Below, piece by piece: positions 1-7,286 of a DNA stretch of 64,000 bases; within the stretch, counting starts at the first letter, position 1, and each line of letters opens with the position of its first letter. The notes under the pieces are model-generated. The model was not told the DNA's origin. It did no database searches and saw only the letters and a program-made list of their open reading frames with translations. This DNA is from Tessaracoccus oleiagri (GTDB lineage Bacteria > Actinomycetota > Actinomycetes > Propionibacteriales > Propionibacteriaceae). The DNA lies in NCBI RefSeq assembly GCF_900103275.1, contig NZ_FNGP01000002.1:248001-312000 (forward strand), written 5' to 3'. The position numbers were made by a program, and so were the translations under genes.

Positions 1-2208
1 GAACAGGCGGCACTCCCCGCGCAGGACCTCGACGCGGTTGTCGTCCGCGCAGTACGCGTCGCGGGCGGCGAGGTAGCGCTTCAGCGCCCCGGGCGTCGGG
101 TCGAAGCCGAGGACCTCGAGGCGCAGCGCCTCCAGCGCCTCGCGCCACGCCTGCTCGGCGTCGCGCTCCTGCGTCTCGGGCAGCTCGATGCCGGAGGTGT
201 CGCCGTCGGGCGACTCCTCCACGCCCTCACCGACGGGCTCCAGCCGCACGAGCGGCGCGAGCGCCTCGACCTGGCTGCCGGTCATGACGTGCAGTTCCTT
301 CACCCGGGCGGCGAACGGCGCGAACAGCGCGGTCTCCATCTTCATGGATTCCAACACCACGACGGGGGCGCCGGCGGCCACCTCGTCGCCCACCCCTACC
401 GGCGTCGCGACCACCAGCGCGGGCGCGGGCGCGCGCAGCACGCCGCCCTCGTCGCGGGAGATGCGGTGCGTGGTGCCCTCCACCTCGACGAGGTGCACGG
501 GCCCGTGCGTGGCGGCGACGATGCGGAACCGGCGGCCCTCCACGAAGAGCCGGGCGTGGACGTCGTCCAGGCGCTCGAGCTCCGCGGTGACGAACTGGTC
601 GCCCAGCCCCACGCGGTACTGGTGCGGCCCGGTCTGGGCGCAGGTGAGCTGGTAGGTGGCGCCGCGCAGCTTCAGGTCGATGGTGGCCCGCTGCTTGTGC
701 GCGACGTGCGGGCGTCCGCCGTGCGCGGTGTCGAGGAGGCGCTCGACCTCGCGGCTGTTGCCGTCCTGGTAGGCCTCGATGGCCGCGACGACGAGCGCGA
801 TCTCGGCGTGCCGGTCGGCCACCAGGCCGCCCTCGGAGCGGGTGCGGTCGATCCACGCGGTGTCGGCCCAGTCGCCGCGGCGGCCCGGCCCGGTGACCTC
901 CGCCTGCTCCAGCAGCGCCAGCACGAACGACTTGTTGGTGGCGCCGCCCTCGATGACGACGGTGGTGTCCAGCAGCGCGCGGCGCAGGCGGGCGAGCGCC
1001 TCGTCGCGGGTGCGGCCGAAGGCGATGATCTTGGCGATCATCGAGTCGAAGTCGGCGGGGATGGTGTCGCCCTCCCCCACGCCGGTGTCGACGCGCACGC
1101 CGGGGCCGGAGGGGAAGATGAGTCGGGAGATCCGGCCGGGGGCCGGGGCGAAGTCGCGGTCCGGGTCCTCGGCGTTGAGCCGCGCCTCGACGGCGTGACC
1201 GAACTCCACCGGGCGCTCGGTCAGCGGCTCCCCGGCGGCAACCCGGATCTGCGCCTTCACGAGGTCGAAGTCGTTGGTGACCTCGGTGATCGGGTGCTCC
1301 ACCTGCAGTCGCGTGTTGACCTCGAGGAACGCGAACAACTGTTCCTGCGGCTGGTACAGGAACTCGACGGTGCCCGCGCCCCGGTAGCCGACGGCGAGCG
1401 CGAGCCGCTCGGCGGCCTGCTTCAGCTCGTCGGCCTGCTCGGCGGTGAGCAGCGGCGACGAGGACTCCTCGATGATCTTCTGGTTGCGGCGCTGGATCGT
1501 GCAGTCGCGCACGCCGACGGCCCAGGCGTTGCCGTGGGTGTCGGCGATCATCTGCACCTCGACGTGGCGGGCACCGGTGACGAGCCGTTCGAGGAACACC
1601 ACGCCGGAGCCGAAGGCGCGCTCGGCCTCGTCGCGGGTGCGCTGGTAGGCGTCGGCGAGCTGGTCGGGCGAGTCGACGCGGCGGATGCCGCGGCCCCCGC
1701 CGCCGGCCGTCGCCTTCAGCATCAGTGGGTAGCCGATGTGCTCCGCGGCCGCGAGCGCCTCGTCGAGGGTGTCGACGCCGCCGCGCGACCACGCGGCGAC
1801 GGGCACGCCCACCTCCTCCGCGATCAGCTTGGAGCCGATCTTGTCGCCGAGCCGGCGCATCGCCTCGCCGGAGGGGCCGATGAACGTGATCCCGAGGGAC
1901 TCGACGAGGTCGGCGAAGGCGGCATCTTCCGCGACGAAGCCCCAGCCGACCCACACCGCGTCGGCGCGGGCCTCCTGCAGGACGCGGGCGAGCAGCTCGT
2001 GGTTGAGGTAGGGGCGCTCCGAGGCCGGGCCGAGCGGGTAGGCCTCGTCGGCCTCCCGTGCGAACATGGCGGTGCGCTCCGCGTCGGTGTACAGGGCGAT
2101 CGTCGTGATCGGCTGCTCGTACAGGTTCTCGGCGTTCAGGTCGCGAACCGCGTGGATCAGCCGGACAGCGGCTTCACCGCGATTCACGATGGCGATGCGT
2201 CGGAACAA
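1..2208 (-). CDS. Biotin carboxylase-biotin carrier fusion, acetyl/propionyl-CoA carboxylase family (partial, 3' end missing)
   Basis: The frame opens at a TTG (2208) preceded by a strong AAGGAGG at 2213-2219 and stays open to the left edge (736 codons). The N-terminus (RRIAIVNRGEAAVRLI) is a biotin carboxylase N-domain. The ATP-grasp Gly-rich loop (KATAGGGGRGIR) and the [14 protein letters not shown] motif follow, and a biotinyl-lysine site (VLESMKMET, Lys about residue 623) marks the carrier domain. The domain order is BC (about 1-450), a bridging region, then BCCP (about 600-665). At least 70 further residues follow the BCCP, which single alpha subunits normally lack. Long actinobacterial BC-BCCP-carboxyltransferase fusions are known, so a carboxyltransferase part may lie beyond the edge (inference). 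The protein should use ATP and bicarbonate to charge biotin for an acyl-CoA substrate. It is distinct from the accA-like gene at 56458. Confidence 0.9.
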   Translation of the reverse strand, partial: MFRRIAIVNRGEAAVRLIHAVRDLNAENLYEQPITTIALYTDAERTAMFAREADEAYPLGPASERPYLNHELLARVLQEARADAVWVGWGFVAEDAAFADLVESLGITFIGPSGEAMRRLGDKIGSKLIAEEVGVPVAAWSRGGVDTLDEALAAAEHIGYPLMLKATAGGGGRGIRRVDSPDQLADAYQRTRDEAERAFGSGVVFLERLVTGARHVEVQMIADTHGNAWAVGVRDCTIQRRNQKIIEESSSPLLTAEQADELKQAAERLALAVGYRGAGTVEFLYQPQEQLFAFLEVNTRLQVEHPITEVTNDFDLVKAQIRVAAGEPLTERPVEFGHAVEARLNAEDPDRDFAPAPGRISRLIFPSGPGVRVDTGVGEGDTIPADFDSMIAKIIAFGRTRDEALARLRRALLDTTVVIEGGATNKSFVLALLEQAEVTGPGRRGDWADTAWIDRTRSEGGLVADRHAEIALVVAAIEAYQDGNSREVERLLDTAHGGRPHVAHKQRATIDLKLRGATYQLTCAQTGPHQYRVGLGDQFVTAELERLDDVHARLFVEGRRFRIVAATHGPVHLVEVEGTTHRISRDEGGVLRAPAPALVVATPVGVGDEVAAGAPVVVLESMKMETALFAPFAARVKELHVMTGSQVEALAPLVRLEPVGEGVEESPDGDTSGIELPETQERDAEQAWREALEALRLEVLGFDPTPGALKRYLAARDAYCADDNRVEVLRGECRLF

Positions 2209-2344
2209 CAGGCCTCCTTAGGACAACTCGTCCGAATCTCCCACCAACCTGCCGCAAACGCGACCCGACACTCAAAGGGTTTGACGACTCCGGAGGACTG
2301 AAGCGGCCCCCCGGTCAAAGATCGGCGGATTACGTTGTCCGGCT

Positions 2345-2373
2345 CCGACAATCGACGTCGCGAGTCCTACACT
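2345..2373 (+). promoter_or_regulatory. Candidate promoter for the S41-type peptidase gene
   Basis: CCGACA (2345-2350) and TACACT (2368-2373) are spaced by 17 bases, resembling a primary-sigma promoter. The -10 ends 7 bases before the ATG at 2381, so the transcript would be leaderless. No Shine-Dalgarno is visible for this ATG, in agreement. Confidence 0.5.
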
Positions 2374-2380
2374 TCGTCGT

Positions 2381-3658
2381 ATGAGTACAGGGAGGCGCCT
2401 CGCCGTCATCGTCGCCGGTCTGCTGCTGGCCCTCTCGCTCGTCGCCGGGGTGGCGTGGACCCACCTCAACCCCCATCGCGGGCAGGCCGCCGTCGACGAC
2501 TCGACGCTGCCGCTGGCCCAGACGCTCACCCGCGACGAGGCAGTCGGCGATCTCGACTTCGTGGCGCGGACCATCCGGGACCGGCACGTCTGGGCCGCCG
2601 ACGGGCTGCCCGCCCCCTTCGCCTCGGCCTGGGAGGAGGAACGGTCCGCGCTACCGGCGCAGCCGACGGTCCTCGACGTCTGGCGGGCGAGCCTGCGAAT
2701 GCTGGCCGCGCTGGGAGACGGGCACACGTTCGTCGCCGTCCCGCGCCTCGGCGCGGCGGCCTACGGCATCGACTACGTCATGGCCGACGGGGTGCTGCAC
2801 GTCGACACGGGCTCCGGCCGGTCCCGGGTGGAGACCGTCAACGGGGTCGCCGTCGACGAACTCATCCGCCGGAACGCCTCGTTGACCCCGGCCGACAACG
2901 AGGGCTGGGTCGAGGGCCGCCTGATCGAACGTCTGGGCCACGACGACGGCCTCGCCCTCCTGGGCGCCCCCACCGCGGCAGCGGGCCGGGTGGAGGTGGA
3001 CCTCGCCGACGGGTCCGCCCTCTTCGGGACGCGCGCGGAGGGCAGCCCCGTCACGCGGCAGATCCCGGTGGCGGAGTACCGGTTCGAGGGCGACGTGGGG
3101 GTCCTGACCGTCCACCGCTGCGACCCGGACGACTCCTACCGCGCCACCTTGGCCGCCTTCTTCGACGAGGTCGCGCGGCGCGGGGTGGAGCGCGTCGTCG
3201 TGGACCTCCGCGGCAACCCCGGCGGCGACTCGCGGGTGGCCGACCTCTTCGTCGGGTACCTGGACGTCGGGACCATTCCTTCGGGCTCGTCGAGCGCGCG
3301 CTACGGGAACTGGGTGGTGCCGTTGGGCAGCGGCACCATGGAGGGACGGCAACACCACGCGGCCCACGGCGGCGAGGTCGTCGTCCTCACGGATCACCGG
3401 ACCTTCTCCTCCGCCGCGGACTTCGCCACCGTCCTCTCGGACAACGACCTGGCGACGGTGGTGGGCGAATCACCCGGGTCCAATCCCTCCGGCGCGGGCG
3501 ACGTCGTCGTCTTCCGGCTCCCGCGCTCCGGGCTGTTCCTGCAGGTCTCCTACAAGGAGTTCGTGCGGCCGGACCCGTCGAGGGGCGGCGGCGCGCTCGC
3601 GGTCGACGTTCCTGCCGATCCGACGGGCACCGTCGAGGAGATGCTCGCACGTCCGTGA
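2381..3658 (+). CDS. S41 family (tail-specific-protease-like) serine peptidase, membrane-anchored or secreted
   Basis: The 425-aa product starts with two Arg and a hydrophobic stretch (about residues 8-25), an N-terminal anchor or signal peptide, so it acts outside the membrane. The C-terminal half is an S41 core with VVVDLRGNPGGDSRVAD and HRTFSSAADFA. One of the two serines at 343/344 is the expected nucleophile. The classical Ser-Lys arrangement of CtpA is not obvious, so it may belong to the TSP subgroup that uses other residues. It is divergent from the carboxylase gene (172-bp gap) and stands alone before the mutarotase. The substrate is unknown. Confidence 0.8.
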   Translation: MSTGRRLAVIVAGLLLALSLVAGVAWTHLNPHRGQAAVDDSTLPLAQTLTRDEAVGDLDFVARTIRDRHVWAADGLPAPFASAWEEERSALPAQPTVLDVWRASLRMLAALGDGHTFVAVPRLGAAAYGIDYVMADGVLHVDTGSGRSRVETVNGVAVDELIRRNASLTPADNEGWVEGRLIERLGHDDGLALLGAPTAAAGRVEVDLADGSALFGTRAEGSPVTRQIPVAEYRFEGDVGVLTVHRCDPDDSYRATLAAFFDEVARRGVERVVVDLRGNPGGDSRVADLFVGYLDVGTIPSGSSSARYGNWVVPLGSGTMEGRQHHAAHGGEVVVLTDHRTFSSAADFATVLSDNDLATVVGESPGSNPSGAGDVVVFRLPRSGLFLQVSYKEFVRPDPSRGGGALAVDVPADPTGTVEEMLARP

Positions 3659-3735
3659 TGCCGGGAGCGGACAACTTTCGGGAACTCCTGCCATCGACCG
3701 GCCGCAAGTGGAAACCTCTGGGACACCGGCCGAAC

Positions 3736-3741
3736 TAGAGT
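3736..3741 (+). promoter_or_regulatory. -10-like hexamer upstream of the mutarotase gene
   Basis: TAGAGT lies 30 bases before the ATG at 3772, leaving a short leader that carries the AGGAGA ribosome-binding site. No convincing -35 was found. Confidence 0.35.
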
Positions 3742-3771
3742 GGTCGGACGGTCCACTTCCAGGAGAGCGCC

Positions 3772-4620
3772 ATGGCCCACGAGATCACCACCAATCCCCT
3801 GCGCGGCGTCGAGCTGAACGACAGCGACGTCCACTACGGCGTCTACGACCATGGCGCGCACGTGTGGGCCTGGCAGCCGCTCGGCCAGGACCCGGTCCTG
3901 TGGGTGAGCGCGAAGTCCGAGCTTGAGGACGACAAACCGATCCGCGGCGGGGTTCCGGTCTGCTTCCCATGGTTCGGTCCGGGCCGCGAGGGCAACCTCC
4001 AGCCCGCCCACGGGTTCGCCCGCCTCGCCGACTGGCGGCTGGTCGACGCCTCGGAGACCGGCGAGGGGCTCGTCGTCGAGTACGAGCTCGACAACGAGAT
4101 CACCGGCGAGCAGCCCGCCTGGCCGCACGCCTACCGTGCTCGGCTCCGCGTCGCGTTCGGCCCGCGCGACCTCGACCTCGAGCTCACCGTCGAGAACACC
4201 GGCGACGAGGCGTTCAGCTACGAGGAGGCGCTGCACACCTATCTGAGCGTCGGCGACGTCCGCCACGTCCGCGTCACCGGGCTCGAGGGTGCCCGCTACC
4301 TCGACAAGGTGTCCGGCGAGTGGGCCGACCAGGTGGGTGAGGTGGAGATCACATCCGAGACCGACCGCGTCTACCTCAGCACCGACGACGTGCTCGTCGA
4401 CGACCCCACGCCCGGCCGCAAGCTGCGGATCAGCAAGCGCGGCTCCGCGAACACCGTCGTGTGGAACCCGTGGGTGGCGAAGTCCGCCGCGATGCCGGAC
4501 TTCGGCGACGACGAGTGGACCGGCATGCTGTGCATCGAGGCGGCCAACGCCCTGGACGACGCGGTGCGCCTCGAGCCCGGCGCCAGCCACACGATGGCGC
4601 AGCGGATCACGATCCTCTAG
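3772..4620 (+). CDS. D-hexose-6-phosphate mutarotase (aldose-1-epimerase-like)
   Basis: The 282-aa protein matches the hexose-6-phosphate mutarotase branch of the galactose mutarotase fold. GGVPVCFPWFG near residue 60-70, PAHGFAR near 80, LDLELTVENTG and EEALHTYLSV are typical. It interconverts alpha and beta anomers of glucose-6-phosphate-type sugars in the cytoplasm, smoothing flux into glycolysis or the pentose-phosphate pathway. The ATG is preceded by AGGAGA at a normal distance. The gene ends 151 bp before the accessory cluster and is probably not part of it. Confidence 0.88.
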   Translation: MAHEITTNPLRGVELNDSDVHYGVYDHGAHVWAWQPLGQDPVLWVSAKSELEDDKPIRGGVPVCFPWFGPGREGNLQPAHGFARLADWRLVDASETGEGLVVEYELDNEITGEQPAWPHAYRARLRVAFGPRDLDLELTVENTGDEAFSYEEALHTYLSVGDVRHVRVTGLEGARYLDKVSGEWADQVGEVEITSETDRVYLSTDDVLVDDPTPGRKLRISKRGSANTVVWNPWVAKSAAMPDFGDDEWTGMLCIEAANALDDAVRLEPGASHTMAQRITIL

Positions 4621-4683
4621 TCCCGGCGGCCGGGGCCCGGACGACGCCTGCCCGCTTCGCGCCCGCGCTGGACCGGGCGAACC

Positions 4684-4753
4684 TAGACTTGGGCCCAGGC
4701 ATCACCCGACGTATCAAGCGTCGGGCGGCAGCCTCTTGGGGTGTGAGAACACC
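4684..4753 (+). promoter_or_regulatory. Leader of the CHAT/subtilase cluster: -10-like site and two inverted repeats
   Basis: TAGACT (4684-4689) resembles a -10. Downstream is a perfect 7-bp hairpin, CCCGACG/CGTCGGG (4705-4711 and 4719-4725, 7-nt loop). A second inverted repeat, GGTGT-gaga-ACACC (4740-4753), ends 18 bases before the ATG at 4772. The second repeat has the size of an operator half-site pair or a small RNA hairpin near the ribosome-binding region. No family is recognised. Regulation by the cluster's own sigma factor is possible but not shown. Confidence 0.4.
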
Positions 4754-4771
4754 TGCCTGAGAGGATCAACG

Positions 4772-6250
4772 ATGGAGTTCACCGGAGGCAACCCCTATCC
4801 CCAACTGGACCCGCGCGTGGCCGCCGCCTGGCGCATCCGGGTCGCCACGTCCGAGGGAGGGTGGACCACGGCCTACGTCGAGGACTCACTCATCCTCAGC
4901 GCCGACGAACCCGAGCGGCAGGGGCTGATCGACGAGGTCGCCTCCGCCGCCAAGGAGCTCGGCCTGTCCGCCGACTTCTCCCCGCTCGGGCCCCGCGACA
5001 ACCAGGACGACTGGATGCGGGAGCGACTCGGCCTCCGCCCCGCCCCCGTCCTCGTGCGGCTCGACGGGGTCCGTGGCTCCGCGGACGCCCTGGCGGTGAA
5101 GGAGCTGCTCGACCTGCCCGGCGTCGCGCTGGACCACCTGATGACGGTCGCGCCCTACTACGCCGGCGTGCCGTACTACGCAGGGGTCCCTTACTACGCG
5201 GGCGTCCCCTACTACGCCGGCGTGGGCGCCCCCTCCACCACGTACGGGCAGCCCGGCAGCGGCGGGCGCAGCCCGGTCAGCCTCCTCGCGCCCGACCCGG
5301 CGCTCGGCCGCCGCCCCGCCAAGCGGCCGCCCGTGGTGGTGATCCCGGACACGGGGCTCGGCCCGCACCCGTGGTTCACCGACCCCGCCGTGGCCTCCGG
5401 CGATGTGTACGTGCACGGCGAGCTGCTCGGCATGCACGGATCCGTCCCCGGCTCGGCGACCCGCATCCCCCCTCGCAACCCACTCGACGGCAGCGTGCCC
5501 CCGTTCGCCGGGCACGGCACCTTCGCCGCTGGGCTGGTCCGCCAGCTGGCGCCCGGGGCGCGCATACTCGGCATCCCGATCATGGGCGACGACGGCGCCG
5601 TCGCCGAGTCCTGCCTCCTCGCCACGCTCGCCGCGCTGCGGACCCGGCAGGTCGAGGCGCTGGCCGCCGGGGACACCGATTCGATGCTCGACGTGCTGTC
5701 CCTGTCGCTGGGCTATTACCACGAGTCCCCTGCGGACGCGCTCTCCGACGCCCCGCTGCGGCGCCTGCTCGACGACCTCGGCGCGCTCGGCATGGTGGTG
5801 GTCGCCGCCGCCGGCAACAACGCCACCACCGCGCCCATGTTCCCGGCGGCGTTCGCCGGCGCCCCGCACGAGCCCCACCGGTTGCCGCTCGCGGCGGTCG
5901 GTGCACTCAACCCGGACGGCACCGTCGCCTACTTCACCAACGCGGGCGACTGGATCAGCTGCCACCGGCCGGGGGCCGCGCTGGTGAGCACCATGCCCGT
6001 CGACTTCGGCGGCGAGCGCCAGTCCGTGGCGCGGCTCGACCACAACGGGATGGCGCGCGGCACCATCGACCCGGACGACTACTCGAGCGGCTTCGCCGTC
6101 TGGAGCGGCACGTCGTTCGCCGCCCCGGTCCTGGCCGGGGAGATCGCCGCCAGGCTCGCGGCGATGCCCTTCGATGGCGGCGGCGTCGACGAGTTCCTCG
6201 AGCGCGGCTGGCGGGCCCTCGCCGACACGCTCGGCTGGGACCGGCCATGA
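4772..6250 (+). CDS. S8 (subtilisin-like) serine peptidase with internal PYYAGV repeats, cytoplasmic type
   Basis: The 492-aa protein has all subtilase signatures: Asp193 in IPDTGLG, His248 in GHGTFAAG, oxyanion Asn349 in AAGNN and Ser448 in SGTSFAAP. No signal peptide or membrane segment is seen, so it is predicted cytoplasmic, unlike most S8 enzymes. Residues 1-127 form a charged N-terminal domain that could be an inhibitory prodomain. Four tandem PYYAGV units (about residues 128-151) link it to the catalytic domain. The ATG at 4772 was chosen because it follows the leader hairpins and a weak GAGGA; an upstream in-frame extension would overlap the mutarotase gene. Its stop overlaps the sigma-factor start (ATGA). 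The substrate is unknown; partners in the same operon are the best candidates (inference). Confidence 0.9.
   Translation: MEFTGGNPYPQLDPRVAAAWRIRVATSEGGWTTAYVEDSLILSADEPERQGLIDEVASAAKELGLSADFSPLGPRDNQDDWMRERLGLRPAPVLVRLDGVRGSADALAVKELLDLPGVALDHLMTVAPYYAGVPYYAGVPYYAGVPYYAGVGAPSTTYGQPGSGGRSPVSLLAPDPALGRRPAKRPPVVVIPDTGLGPHPWFTDPAVASGDVYVHGELLGMHGSVPGSATRIPPRNPLDGSVPPFAGHGTFAAGLVRQLAPGARILGIPIMGDDGAVAESCLLATLAALRTRQVEALAAGDTDSMLDVLSLSLGYYHESPADALSDAPLRRLLDDLGALGMVVVAAAGNNATTAPMFPAAFAGAPHEPHRLPLAAVGALNPDGTVAYFTNAGDWISCHRPGAALVSTMPVDFGGERQSVARLDHNGMARGTIDPDDYSSGFAVWSGTSFAAPVLAGEIAARLAAMPFDGGGVDEFLERGWRALADTLGWDRP
5153..5224 (+). repeat. Four in-frame 18-bp repeats encoding PYYAGV
   Basis: Four consecutive 18-bp units encode Pro-Tyr-Tyr-Ala-Gly-Val four times. 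The units differ only at third codon positions, so the peptide has been kept while the DNA drifted. They sit between the N-terminal region and catalytic domain of the first subtilase. Confidence 0.95.
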
Positions 6251-6822
6251 CCGAGACCGCCGCATCGCTCACCGACGAGGCCGCCTGGCTCTTCGCGGAG
6301 TTCCGGGCCGGCCGACGGGACCGCCTCGACGCGCTCGTCCGGCTGCTCACCCCCACTTTGTGGCACCTCGCCCGCGCCTGCGGGTTGGAGCGGGCCGACG
6401 CCGAGGACGTGGTGCAGCAGTCCTGGATGCAGCTCGTCGCGCACGCCGACACGGTCCGCGACCCCCAGTCGGTCGTGGCCTGGATCGGCACCACGGTCCG
6501 CCGGGAGGCCTGGCGGGTCCGGCGCAACCAGGGCCGCAGCATCCCCGTCGACGAGCCGCCGGAGCGAGCCGACCCCACACCCGACCCCGGTGACCTCGCC
6601 GCGCTGAGGGAGAGTGGGACCACCCTCGGTCGCCACCTCGCCGCGCTCAGCCCAAAGTGCCGCGCGCTGCTCCGCGTCGTCAGCCGCGGCGGTCCCCCGG
6701 ACTACGCCGCCCTCGCCGAGAGCCTCGGCATGCCCGTCGGCTCCATCGGCCCCACCCGCGGCAGGTGCCTCGCGAAGCTCCGCGCGGCGCTGGACGCAGA
6801 TCCCACCTGGAGCGCGCCATGA
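6247..6822 (+). CDS. ECF-type RNA polymerase sigma factor
   Basis: The 191-aa protein has sigma region 2 (LERADAEDVVQQSWMQLV, then a WIGTTVRREAWRVRR segment, residues about 15-95) and a region 4 helix-turn-helix (residues about 130-180, with DYAALAESLGMPVGSIGPTRGR). It has no extra domains, as expected for ECF sigma factors. The ATG overlaps the preceding subtilase stop and its own stop overlaps the next start, so its level is coupled to both neighbours. No canonical zinc anti-sigma factor is adjacent; the following 155-aa gene occupies that position. It probably directs transcription of this cluster or of a small regulon. Confidence 0.9.
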   Translation: MTETAASLTDEAAWLFAEFRAGRRDRLDALVRLLTPTLWHLARACGLERADAEDVVQQSWMQLVAHADTVRDPQSVVAWIGTTVRREAWRVRRNQGRSIPVDEPPERADPTPDPGDLAALRESGTTLGRHLAALSPKCRALLRVVSRGGPPDYAALAESLGMPVGSIGPTRGRCLAKLRAALDADPTWSAP

Positions 6823-7286
6823 GCGACACCGCAGACGAACGCCTCGACGACCGCGACGGCCGCATCCTCGCCGGCATCGCTGAGCTCTACGACGAGATCG
6901 ACCCGCCGCCCGCGCGGCTCGCGGACGACGTCGTCTTCTCGCTCTCGCTGGCGGCGCTGAACGCCGAGCTCGCGTCGATCGAACGCGACGCCGGGGTGGC
7001 GGTCCGCGCCCACGCGGGGACGCAGACGGTGACCTTCAGCAGTTCCGCGCTCCAGCTGATGGTGACCGGATCCGACGAGAACGAGGGCACCATGCGCATC
7101 GACGCGTGGGTCACCGGCGGCGGCGTGACCGTCGAACTCCTCGAGGGCACGAACAGCACACCGGCGGTGTCCGACGCCCACGGCCGGCTCGTCTGGCGCG
7201 GCGTGGCGCGCGGTCCGATCCGCTTCCTGATCCACCCGCCCGGCCCCGATGCGCGCCCGGTCCTGACCCCGATGATCGAGTTGTGA
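6819..7286 (+). CDS. Unknown 155-aa protein between the sigma factor and the CHAT protease
   Basis: I do not recognise this family with confidence. Residues 1-55 look helical and acidic (DIPDDVVF-like stretch, ALNAELASIERD). Residues 60-155 look beta-rich and end in a segment (GRLVWRGVARGPIRFLI) reminiscent of a carboxypeptidase-regulatory-like beta-sandwich. There is no membrane segment and no His/Cys zinc motif. Starts and stops overlap on both sides (ATGA, GTGA), so it is made with the sigma factor and the protease. That position fits an adaptor, a sigma inhibitor or a protease substrate, but none of these is shown by the sequence. Confidence 0.75.
   Translation: MSDTADERLDDRDGRILAGIAELYDEIDPPPARLADDVVFSLSLAALNAELASIERDAGVAVRAHAGTQTVTFSSSALQLMVTGSDENEGTMRIDAWVTGGGVTVELLEGTNSTPAVSDAHGRLVWRGVARGPIRFLIHPPGPDARPVLTPMIEL

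Noticed and set aside
227-1954. Long open frames on both strands inside the biotin carboxylase gene
   Set aside because: Their translations are Arg/Pro/Ala-rich with no recognisable motif, as expected for shadow frames in GC-rich coding DNA; the correct frame gives clear carboxylase motifs.
5153-5224. The PYYAGV repeats as a ribosomally made peptide precursor for the ATP-grasp enzyme
   Set aside because: They are embedded in a full subtilase with no separate start, leader or stop, so a stand-alone precursor cannot be claimed; kept only as a hypothesis about modification.
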